Assembly: GCA_934675625.1 (NCBI GenBank)
Contig: CAKURH010000135.1
Span: forward strand, 1 to 6,050
Direction of reading: 5' to 3'
Origin: an uncultured Kiritimatiellota bacterium
Lineage (GTDB): Bacteria > Verrucomicrobiota > Kiritimatiellia > RFP12 > UBA1067
DNA: 6,050 nt
Of the stretch, positions 1 through 6,050 are shown piece by piece. A program made the position numbers and the translations under genes. Under the pieces are notes generated by a model. The model searched no databases, was not told the DNA's origin, and saw nothing but the letters and a program-made list of their open reading frames with translations. The first letter of the stretch is position 1; each line of letters begins with the position of its first letter.

Positions 1-14
1 CCCCCCCCCCCCCC
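1..14. repeat. Run of 14 C at the left edge of the window
   Basis: The first 14 bases are all C. The run sits in the reading frame of the first gene, directly before the hydrophobic part of its export signal, where it would encode four prolines. That is an unlikely start for a signal peptide, so the run may replace the true 5' coding sequence. It could be a sequencing or assembly artefact at a contig end: poly-G artefacts from two-colour sequencers read as poly-C on the other strand. It could instead be a genuine slippage-prone tract. The window alone cannot decide between these. Confidence 0.9.
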
Positions 15-2219
15 GTCTCCGTTAGCCTTGCCGCCTGTCTTGTCCTATCGGGGACGACTTGGGCGGAAGAGGCGGTCGCGACGCCCGTTTACGCCGTGAC
101 GGCGGAGGGGCACAATCAAGCCAACACGTTCGGCAACGCTTCCTATTGGGCGGACTATTCGACAGGGACGGCGGCAAAGGCCCCCTACGCCGTCAACAAC
201 AGCAACGCCACAGGGCTTGAATACATCATCACAAACAACTATAGCGCCCGAACAGGCGCGTCGAGTTCAAATGTGTTTTACGGACATGTGACGGTCGGAA
301 CGGTGGACTCTCCGGGAACGATTGTCAACAAGTGCTATGGCGCCACGATCTGCTATCTCGGAGGCCTGACCGTCGTCAACGGACAATATACGGCGACACG
401 CGCCGGCGGTTCGGATTTTCATCTGGGACCCGAAGGGAACGCGGCACAGATCTCGGGCACGATTGAGGTTCTCTCGCCGAATGCGAGTCCTTTTCTGTTT
501 GGCGGAAACAGCGGCTCTGTCAACAGCGTTCTGCTTGAGGCAGACATAGTGGGCGGGGAAGATGCAGGCGTTCTCCTCGGCAGTGAAGACTACACCTGGA
601 CCGCTTCCAAGATCATTGCGCTTTCAGGCGACAACTCCAAGTATCTTGGATCGATTGAACTTGGCAGGGGATCATACATCACGAACGTCATCGGTTCGGC
701 AACGGCGCTCGGCGGCGCGCCGTCTGCGCTGAACGACGAAGCCGTCAAGATCTCGACCAAGGGGAATGGCGTGCTCGTCTTCCGTTCGTCCGTCGGCTCG
801 TGCACGATTCCTGCGACGCGCGGCGTCTTCTTCAATGGCGTCGCGGGAGGTTCGCTTTATCCGCGTTACTTTGGCCTTGACCTGGAAGAGGGGGCGGATG
901 TCGAGATCCTTGGCCCCGTGAAGGCCAGCGGCACCTGTTCCAACGGTCGTCGGGAACTCGCAATCGAAAAGCTTGGCAGGGGTACGCTGACCCTGAGCGG
1001 CCCCGTTACGCTGACGGATGCGGAAAAGTTTTCCTTCAGGGTTTCCGAAGGACGCGTGGTGCTGGGTTCAGCGACGGCCATGGCGCTCACGAATGAGCTG
1101 TCGGAGGCCGTCTGGCTCAAGTCGCCGTCCGCAGCGGAATATGCGGTTTCGGGCTATGCGCTCCGCGAGGGAGCCGGATTTGTGGTTCGCCACGAGAAGG
1201 GCGTGGCGGGCACGTTCGTTCTCGACAGCACCTGCACGATTTCCGCGACGCCCATCGGAATCCAGCTCAAGACGGACGAAAGAGGCTATGACGCCTATGA
1301 GGTCTGCGTCCTGAAAGTGCCGACGGCGGTGAAGACGCTGACGGCGGTGGACTTTGTGGACGTTGACGTCTCGGCAGACTATGACTACCCGAAGACGTCG
1401 TTTCGCGTCGAGGAGGAGGACGGGATGCAGCGCGTCTACCTCTGCCGCGCGGCGAACGACACGATTGCGCACCTCACCTTCGAGAACGGTTTCACGAGCC
1501 GCGTCCGCAAGGGAACGCTGAGCGCGGAACCGAAGGTCGTGCAGAAGGGCGCCGTGCTGACGAACGAGGTCAGGAACGTGCGTCTCACAGAACATGGCGA
1601 TCGGGAGACGACCCTGCGGGCGAACGAGAAGGCACTGGGCGTGGGCGGCGGCATGCTGACATGGTCTGATCCAGGCGATCTCCTGCGCTACGATTCGATG
1701 ACCATTGAGTTCTACATCAAGGCCGGCGCGCAGAGTCGCTGGCAGTGCGTATTCGACCTCCAGAACGGACGAGCTGACCGGCAGACGGTCTTCTCCTTCC
1801 TTTTTGACAGCGCCCTCAGCGGAAAGGTGAACACGGGACTCAAGGTCAGCCATGTCCTCCTGTCCGAAGACGGGAGCCTGTGCAATTCGGGGCACGTGAT
1901 CGCCCCGCAGAACGTAGGTGACGACAAGTGGCATCACATCGCCTACACGATCAAGCCGAACGCCACGGATCCCGGAAAGACAGACCTCCAGTACTATGTC
2001 GACTACCGGCTCGTCGCTTCCGCGACCGCCGATGGGAGGCTGTGCTATGAGCCGGCCCAAGGCGCGACATTCAATGTCTGCGCGGACACCCGCTGGGCGA
2101 GCGGCAACAAGTTCTATGGGCTTCTGGACGAGATTCGCATCACGCGCGGCGTCCTGGGTCCGGACCAGTTCCTGCAGCTGCGCCGCGAACGGGGCGGCAT
2201 CTGCGTCATCATCCGCTGA
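3..2219 (+). CDS. Secreted beta-helix/autotransporter-repeat protein with C-terminal LamG-like domain (5' partial)
   Basis: The frame is open from the left edge to TGA at 2217-2219. No ATG, GTG or TTG lies in frame before GTG at 96. Starting there would discard a clear export signal encoded at 15-68 (VSVSLAACLVLSGTTWAEE, cleavage likely after TWA), so the true start is missing. Residues below count from the GTG at 96. Residues about 10-330 are rich in G, S, T, N and V in short beta-strand-like units, as in pectin-lyase-like beta helices. Residues 292-325 (KLGRGTLTLSGPVTLTDAEK, then VSEGRVVLGS) match the autotransporter-associated repeat pattern. Residues about 456-700 look like a LamG/concanavalin-like jelly roll: AHLTFENG at 458-465, the WHHIAYT strand at 612-618 and GLLDEIRI at 675-682. 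No C-terminal beta-barrel, PEP-CTERM or LPXTG signal is seen. Twelve cysteines are scattered through the exported part. The likely role is a surface or secreted glycan-binding or adhesive protein; no catalytic motif was recognised. It lies 20 bases before the next gene, probably in the same operon. Exact function is unknown. Confidence 0.85.
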   Translation, partial: PPPPVSVSLAACLVLSGTTWAEEAVATPVYAVTAEGHNQANTFGNASYWADYSTGTAAKAPYAVNNSNATGLEYIITNNYSARTGASSSNVFYGHVTVGTVDSPGTIVNKCYGATICYLGGLTVVNGQYTATRAGGSDFHLGPEGNAAQISGTIEVLSPNASPFLFGGNSGSVNSVLLEADIVGGEDAGVLLGSEDYTWTASKIIALSGDNSKYLGSIELGRGSYITNVIGSATALGGAPSALNDEAVKISTKGNGVLVFRSSVGSCTIPATRGVFFNGVAGGSLYPRYFGLDLEEGADVEILGPVKASGTCSNGRRELAIEKLGRGTLTLSGPVTLTDAEKFSFRVSEGRVVLGSATAMALTNELSEAVWLKSPSAAEYAVSGYALREGAGFVVRHEKGVAGTFVLDSTCTISATPIGIQLKTDERGYDAYEVCVLKVPTAVKTLTAVDFVDVDVSADYDYPKTSFRVEEEDGMQRVYLCRAANDTIAHLTFENGFTSRVRKGTLSAEPKVVQKGAVLTNEVRNVRLTEHGDRETTLRANEKALGVGGGMLTWSDPGDLLRYDSMTIEFYIKAGAQSRWQCVFDLQNGRADRQTVFSFLFDSALSGKVNTGLKVSHVLLSEDGSLCNSGHVIAPQNVGDDKWHHIAYTIKPNATDPGKTDLQYYVDYRLVASATADGRLCYEPAQGATFNVCADTRWASGNKFYGLLDEIRITRGVLGPDQFLQLRRERGGICVIIR

Positions 2220-2224
2220 AGAAG

Positions 2225-2233
2225 AAAAGGAAG
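2225..2233 (+). promoter_or_regulatory. Ribosome binding site for the 1053-residue protein
   Basis: The purine-rich AAAAGGAAG ends 6 bases before the ATG at 2240 and lies inside the 20-base gap after the first gene's stop. It supports ATG 2240 as the start, which is also the start that gives a complete signal peptide. No terminator-like inverted repeat or promoter fits in this gap, consistent with co-transcription. Confidence 0.7.
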
Positions 2234-2239
2234 CGATTC

Positions 2240-5200
2240 ATGGGCAAGACCATTCTCGCGCTTGCGGCGGCGGTGTCCGTCCTGACGGCGACGGCCGCCG
2301 AGCCGGACCTCACGCTGCACCTCACGTTCGACGACGGCACGGCCGAGGCCGCGTTCGCGAAAGGCGACGCGAAGCCAGTCCGCGCGGAGGGCCTGACCTT
2401 CGGCCCCGGCCGTTTCGGGCAGGCCGTGCGGCTGACGGAAAAGACGAAGAGCCTGCTCGCCTACGCGGCGAAAGGCAACCTCGACTGGAAGCGCGGCACG
2501 ATGAGCTTCTGGCTGAAGCGCGAGGAGGGCTCGAATCGGCGCGTCAAGTCGGTGATCGAGCTCGAAAAGGGTGATCGTCCCGGACTCGGACGCTTCTCCT
2601 TCGCGTTCAACAGCACGCCCAACCGGATGCGCGCGATCCGCGATTCGGTGGGCGGGAAGCCCGCCGACCCGGAGTTCGGGCCGCTCGCGCGCGGCACGGG
2701 CGTCTGGGAACACTGGATCGTGACGTGGGGCGTGCGCAGTGGCGGGCTCCGGGCCTTCTGCGGCGGCGACGGCACGCGCGAGTTCTTCCCCTACGTGAGC
2801 GACGAGGAGGGCAACCGCATCCTGCCGAGGTTCGTCGCGAACGCGCCGAAGTTCGAGCCGGACGCGCCGCCGCCCGCCTACTTCCTGCTCGGCAGTTCGG
2901 AGTCGAAGGGCATGCGCCCGGTCGAGGGCTGGATTGACGAGGTGAAGATCTACGATCGCCAGTTCTCGTCCGCCGAAGTCAAGGCGGCTTTCGAGCGGGA
3001 CCGCCGCGCGGTAATTGCGTCCGCGCCGCACTTCGCGCTGGCGGACGAGCCGGCGGAGTTTTCGGTCGACCTTGAGCCGCGCACGGCGGGGCTTGAGGAC
3101 GTGCGGCTCGCGCTCGTGGACGCGAAGGGGCGCGAGGTGGCGTCCGTGTCGTGCGACGCGGCGGCGCGGCGAGCTGTGCTGAAGGTCCCGGCGCTCAAGA
3201 TGGGGAAATACGAATACCGTCTGACGAAGGGTGGCGAAATCCTCGCGCGAGACGACTTCACCGTTCTGCGGGCGGAAAACCCCTACGAACTGCCGCCGAC
3301 GGCGACGCCGGGCGAGCCGCGGGACCTGAAGCTCGTGAAGGTCGTCAAGCCCGATCTCGCGACGCTGACGACGAACGACTTCCGGGCGGTCGGTGTGTGC
3401 CGCATGGGCGAGCTGGACGGCCAGACCTACCTCGAAGGCGGCCGCAAGCGCCTCGACCGTTTCGCCGTCCGCTTCAGCCTGCCGACGAACGTGCCGCTCT
3501 ATCTCGTCGATATCGTCTATCCCGACGACAAGTACCGGACGATGGACTTTCTCATTCAGGCGGCGGGCGGCGACGGGACGCACGCGACAGGCGTTTCGGG
3601 GATGAACGGCGACTACTCGTTCGCGCAGGGCATCTCGACCGGGAGGGAGTATCCGAACACCAAGAAGATGCGCCATCACCGCTGCCTCTACTGGACGGGC
3701 AAGAGCGAAGACCTCGCGTTTGTCGCGATGGCGTGGCAGGCAAACGCGCCCGCCGCCGTCTCGGAGCTGCGGATCTACGAGGTGACGGACGCGGCCCTGC
3801 CGGTGACGCGGATTCGGACGTCGGGCGTCGGCGACCCGATGGGGCGTCAGGTCGGGCAGTTCTGGGAAGACCCCTCGGTGTCGCTCGCACTGCGCTTCAA
3901 CATGGCGACGCCGCAGTCCTTCAGCGAGCAGATCGACCGCTACGCGGCGATCATGCGCTACTGCGGACAGAATGTCCTGTCCTACCCCGGCGGCTGGTAC
4001 AAGGGGCTGATCGTGCTGGGGAACGACCCGCGCCCCGGCACGCACGTCGGCCACTACCTTGAGGGCTACTACGCCAAGTTCGGACACGAGGGCCTCTACG
4101 TGATGCCCAGCATCGAGTTCTTCTTCCTTCCGAATCCGCCGGACATCGAGCCGACGCCTGCAATGGTCACGAACGGCTTCCTGCACGCCTCTCCCTATCC
4201 GATTCAGGCGTCGGGCCTGCCCGTCCAGAAGCGCGGCTCCGTCCTGCCGCCCCTGACGAACTTCTTCCATCCGCTGACGCAGTCCGAGATCGAGAAGATG
4301 GTTCGTGCGCTCGTGCGCGAGGGCGCGCGGTATCCGGCGTTCAAGGGGATCTCGCTTCAGCTCTACCGCGACAGCGCGCTCTGGTGGGGCGACATCGAGA
4401 GCGGCTACAACGACTACTGCATCGAGGCGTTCGAGCGCGACACGGGGATCCGGGTCCCCGGCGACCGTTCCGACCCGATGCGCGGCAGGGCCTACTACGA
4501 GTGGCTGATGGCGAACGCCCGCGACCGCTGGATTCGGTGGCGGTGCGAGAAGTTCACCGAGTTCTACGCGCGCATGGCGAAGATCCTGACGGACGCGCGA
4601 GACGACCTGCGGCTCTGGTTCATCGCCGCCCCGTTCTTCGACGCGGTCAGCGAGCTCGACCGCAACCCCGACTACTTCGGCGAGGACTTCGCGAGCCGGA
4701 CGCTGAAGGACAAGGGCTTCGACGGCGAGATGCTGGCGAAGGCGATCCCGAACGCGATCCTCGGCGTGACGGTGCATCCGCAGCGCCACCGCAAGCGCTG
4801 GAGCTGGGCGCTGACGCAGGAGAAGATGGACCGCTACATCGGGATGCCGGCGGGCGAGGGCTACTACCGCGAGATCCTGAAGGGGGCGTTCCCGCACGTC
4901 ACCTGCCGCGACGAGTTCATGGAGACGGACGTCGGACGGAATCCGCAGGGGACGCCCCTGAGCGGCGGCTGGCTGAAGGAGGTCGGCTGGCGCTGCTCGA
5001 CGGTCAACGCGGCGGGCGAGCATGGGGTGCGCTACTTCTCGGTTCCGCTTCGCCACGGGGATGTCCTTGGCTTTACGCGCGGAAGCTTCCTTATCTGCGA
5101 CTACGGCTACGAGCCGCTGGAGGCCCGCTTCGCGCAGGCGTTCCGCGCCCTGCCGCCGGAGAAGATGTCCGACTGGCCCTTTGAGAGCGACGCGCCCGAA

Positions 5201-5401
5201 TACGTGCGGGTGCGGACGCTCGAAAAGGGTGGGCGACGTTGGTTCTACGCGGTCAACACCGAGGCGAAGCCCGCGAAGGTCTCGTTCAGGACGCCTGTCG
5301 CCATATGCGACACCGTCTCAGGCCGCCGCTACGAGAAGGGCGCCGTCGAGCTGCCGCTCGGCCCCTATGAGCTGAGAAGCTTTTACGGGAGGGCCGAATG
5401 A
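2240..5401 (+). CDS. Secreted multidomain LamG plus glycoside-hydrolase-like (putative TIM-barrel) protein
   Basis: This is a complete 1053-residue protein. Residues 1-20 are a signal peptide (MGKTILALAAAVSVLTATAA, cleaved near residue 20). Residues about 24-252 form a LamG/concanavalin-like jelly roll, with LTLHLTFDDG at the start and WIDEVKIYDR at 231-240. Residues about 262-343 look like an Ig-like linker domain (EFSVDLEPR, ending YEYRLTKGGEILARDDF). Residues about 376-516 form a second beta-rich stretch, possibly carbohydrate-binding. Residues about 540-965 alternate hydrophobic strands and helices like a TIM barrel: QNVLSYPGG (577-585), YVMPSIEFF, GISLQLYRD (703-711), SGYNDYCIEAFERDTGIRVP (721-740), DRWIRWRCEK (762-771), ILGVTVHP and RDEFMETD (890-897). 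The Y-x-D-Y/FERDTG block followed by W-x-x-WR resembles clan GH-A or GH10/GH42-like glycosidases. Residues about 988-1053 resemble the small C-terminal beta domain of glycosidases. It probably acts outside the cytoplasm on a polysaccharide or glycoprotein glycan. E626, D718, E720, E892 and E895 are candidate acidic residues, but no family-defining catalytic motif is certain. It could be a catalytically dead binding protein. Its stop overlaps the next gene's start, suggesting translational coupling with a GH92 mannosidase. Confidence 0.88.
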   Translation: MGKTILALAAAVSVLTATAAEPDLTLHLTFDDGTAEAAFAKGDAKPVRAEGLTFGPGRFGQAVRLTEKTKSLLAYAAKGNLDWKRGTMSFWLKREEGSNRRVKSVIELEKGDRPGLGRFSFAFNSTPNRMRAIRDSVGGKPADPEFGPLARGTGVWEHWIVTWGVRSGGLRAFCGGDGTREFFPYVSDEEGNRILPRFVANAPKFEPDAPPPAYFLLGSSESKGMRPVEGWIDEVKIYDRQFSSAEVKAAFERDRRAVIASAPHFALADEPAEFSVDLEPRTAGLEDVRLALVDAKGREVASVSCDAAARRAVLKVPALKMGKYEYRLTKGGEILARDDFTVLRAENPYELPPTATPGEPRDLKLVKVVKPDLATLTTNDFRAVGVCRMGELDGQTYLEGGRKRLDRFAVRFSLPTNVPLYLVDIVYPDDKYRTMDFLIQAAGGDGTHATGVSGMNGDYSFAQGISTGREYPNTKKMRHHRCLYWTGKSEDLAFVAMAWQANAPAAVSELRIYEVTDAALPVTRIRTSGVGDPMGRQVGQFWEDPSVSLALRFNMATPQSFSEQIDRYAAIMRYCGQNVLSYPGGWYKGLIVLGNDPRPGTHVGHYLEGYYAKFGHEGLYVMPSIEFFFLPNPPDIEPTPAMVTNGFLHASPYPIQASGLPVQKRGSVLPPLTNFFHPLTQSEIEKMVRALVREGARYPAFKGISLQLYRDSALWWGDIESGYNDYCIEAFERDTGIRVPGDRSDPMRGRAYYEWLMANARDRWIRWRCEKFTEFYARMAKILTDARDDLRLWFIAAPFFDAVSELDRNPDYFGEDFASRTLKDKGFDGEMLAKAIPNAILGVTVHPQRHRKRWSWALTQEKMDRYIGMPAGEGYYREILKGAFPHVTCRDEFMETDVGRNPQGTPLSGGWLKEVGWRCSTVNAAGEHGVRYFSVPLRHGDVLGFTRGSFLICDYGYEPLEARFAQAFRALPPEKMSDWPFESDAPEYVRVRTLEKGGRRWFYAVNTEAKPAKVSFRTPVAICDTVSGRRYEKGAVELPLGPYELRSFYGRAE
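5387..5401 (+). promoter_or_regulatory. Shine-Dalgarno sequence and ATGA stop/start overlap before the GH92 gene
   Basis: GGGAGGG at 5387-5393 lies 4 bases before ATG at 5398-5400, inside the last codons of the upstream gene. The upstream stop TGA is 5399-5401, so the two genes share the four bases ATGA. This arrangement is typical of translational coupling, in which ribosomes finishing the upstream frame restart on the downstream one. It implies the two proteins are made together. Confidence 0.8.
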
Positions 5402-6050
5402 GAACCTTCTGCGGAATTCTTGTCGGCGCCGTGGCTGCGCTGTGCGGCACGGCGGTGGCGGCGGAGGCCGCCGCGTCCCCGGCGGATCTCGTCGACACGC
5501 GGATCGGCGCGCGCGTCGGACGCGGCTCGTGCCTGCTGGGGCCATGCGTCCCGCACGGCAGCATCCATCCGAGCCCGGACACGGTGTGGCCGTCGCCCGG
5601 GCGGAAGATCCCGCCGCCGAACGGGTTCTGGTACGGTGACAGAGTCGTTGGCTTCTCGCAGCTCCATGCGCAGGGGACGGGCGGCGTGCCGTCCTACGGG
5701 CTCTTCCGCGTGGTCTTCGGCGCGCCCTCGGACATGGAGATCCTGGAGGCTCATCCCTACCGCTTCCGCGCGCGGCTCACCGACTTGGGGACGGACGTCT
5801 CCGTGGCGGCGACGGCGAACGGGGCGATCTACGCCTACTCGAAGGGCGACCCGACGATCGACTTCCGCTGCAAGATCGGCCGCGCCGTCGCCAGCTCGAA
5901 CGCGTGGATGAGGGCCGAGGGCGGGGCCCTGTTCGGCGGCGGCACGTATTCCGGGAACTGGAACCTCACGCCGTACGACTGCTGGTTTTACGCGACCAAG
6001 GGCGGGGGCGAGCTGCGCATCGCCGTCTCGTTCGCGTCGGTCGACGAGGC
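5398..6050 (+). CDS. GH92-family alpha-mannosidase, N-terminal part (3' partial)
   Basis: The frame runs open from ATG 5398 to the right edge (217 codons plus two bases). Residues 1-22 are a signal peptide (MRTFCGILVGAVAALCGTAV then AA, cleavage near A22), so the enzyme is exported. The mature N-terminus follows the GH92 N-terminal beta-sandwich pattern: ADLVDTRIGA (29-38), then G-x-G...VPHGSIHPSPDT (51-62), matching the family's PG...VPFGM-x-x-SPDT. NGFWYGDRVVGFSQLHAQGT (75-94) matches G-Y-x-Y-x-D-x-x-I-x-GFSHTHLSGTG, and a SYG segment follows. GH92 enzymes are calcium-dependent, inverting exo-alpha-mannosidases that trim N-glycans or fungal mannan, and are usually about 700-780 residues long, so roughly 30% is visible. 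The catalytic acid and base lie in the unseen C-terminal domain, so linkage specificity and activity cannot be judged. Departures from the usual motif are SQLHAQGTG in place of SHTHLSGTG and a cysteine pair at 45 and 50. C16 in the signal region is preceded by AAL, a poor lipobox, so signal peptidase I cleavage is favoured. It overlaps the upstream gene by 4 bases. Confidence 0.85.
   Translation, partial: MRTFCGILVGAVAALCGTAVAAEAAASPADLVDTRIGARVGRGSCLLGPCVPHGSIHPSPDTVWPSPGRKIPPPNGFWYGDRVVGFSQLHAQGTGGVPSYGLFRVVFGAPSDMEILEAHPYRFRARLTDLGTDVSVAATANGAIYAYSKGDPTIDFRCKIGRAVASSNAWMRAEGGALFGGGTYSGNWNLTPYDCWFYATKGGGELRIAVSFASVDE

Noticed and set aside
96..98. GTG 96 as the start of the first gene
   Set aside because: The frame stays open to the left and encodes a signal peptide at 15-68. 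Starting at 96 would remove the export signal from a protein that looks exported, and no Shine-Dalgarno sequence precedes it.
1068..2060. 330-codon open frame on the minus strand opposite the LamG region
   Set aside because: It is also codon-aligned with the plus-strand gene and Arg/Val-rich, with no recognisable motif. It is a shadow frame.
2220..2239. Possible terminator or promoter between the first two genes
   Set aside because: The gap is only 20 bases, purine-rich, has no inverted repeat and is taken up by a ribosome binding site.
3151..4062. 303-codon plus-strand frame inside the 1053-residue gene
   Set aside because: It is an out-of-frame product rich in Arg, Gly, Ala and Asp, wholly inside a well-supported gene. 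A nested gene is not supported.
2114..5056. 980-codon open frame on the minus strand
   Set aside because: It is codon-aligned with the real plus-strand gene, so it stays open merely because that gene avoids TTA, CTA and TCA codons, as expected at high GC. Its product is low-complexity Arg/Ala/Val/Leu/His-rich and shows no domain, while the plus strand has a signal peptide, domains and a ribosome binding site.
2569..5230. Repeated 14-mer gctcgaaaagggtg near 2569 and 5219
   Set aside because: Both copies encode Leu-Glu-Lys-Gly in the same gene with the preferred codons. There is no extended similarity around them, so coincidence is likely.
5383..5911. Overlapping frames on both strands at the right end
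   Set aside because: They compete with the frame from 5398, which has a Shine-Dalgarno site, a signal peptide and GH92 motifs. The alternatives are Arg/Pro/Ser-rich with no motif.

Overview
This high-GC window holds three same-strand genes, all for exported proteins, packed head to tail with almost no spare DNA. The first is cut off by the left edge and the third by the right edge. A Verrucomicrobiota/Kiritimatiellae-type bacterium, or another PVC-group glycan degrader, fits best. The reasons are large secreted beta-helix proteins with autotransporter-type repeats, LamG/concanavalin-like modules on neighbouring proteins, a GH92-type mannosidase, and high GC. This is a lineage inference from protein style; the window contains no marker gene.

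Layout. (1) Positions 3-2219 encode the 3' part of a secreted or surface protein: the end of an export signal, a long beta-strand-rich repeat region with one clear autotransporter-associated repeat, and a C-terminal LamG-like jelly roll. Its true start is missing, and the window opens with a run of 14 C. (2) Twenty bases later, 2240-5401 encodes a complete 1053-residue secreted protein: signal peptide, LamG-like module, two beta-sandwich-like stretches, a probable TIM barrel resembling clan GH-A or GH10/GH42-like glycosidases, and a small C-terminal beta domain. I cannot assign it to a named family. (3) Overlapping it by 4 bases (ATGA), 5398-6050 encodes the first 217 residues of a GH92-type alpha-mannosidase. 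This gene runs off the right edge with its catalytic domain unseen.

The 20-base gap, the ATGA overlap and a Shine-Dalgarno sequence before each downstream gene point to one transcript. A reasonable inference is a locus for breaking down a mannose-containing glycan, such as N-glycan or mannan: the LamG-bearing proteins would bind or process it and the GH92 enzyme would trim alpha-mannose. The substrate is not shown by the sequence.

No RNA gene, CRISPR array, insertion sequence, promoter or terminator was recognised. The promoter, if any, lies left of the window. The long open frames on the minus strand are codon-aligned shadows of the real genes. The most useful open questions are the fold and activity of the 1053-residue protein, and whether the C tract at the left edge is real.
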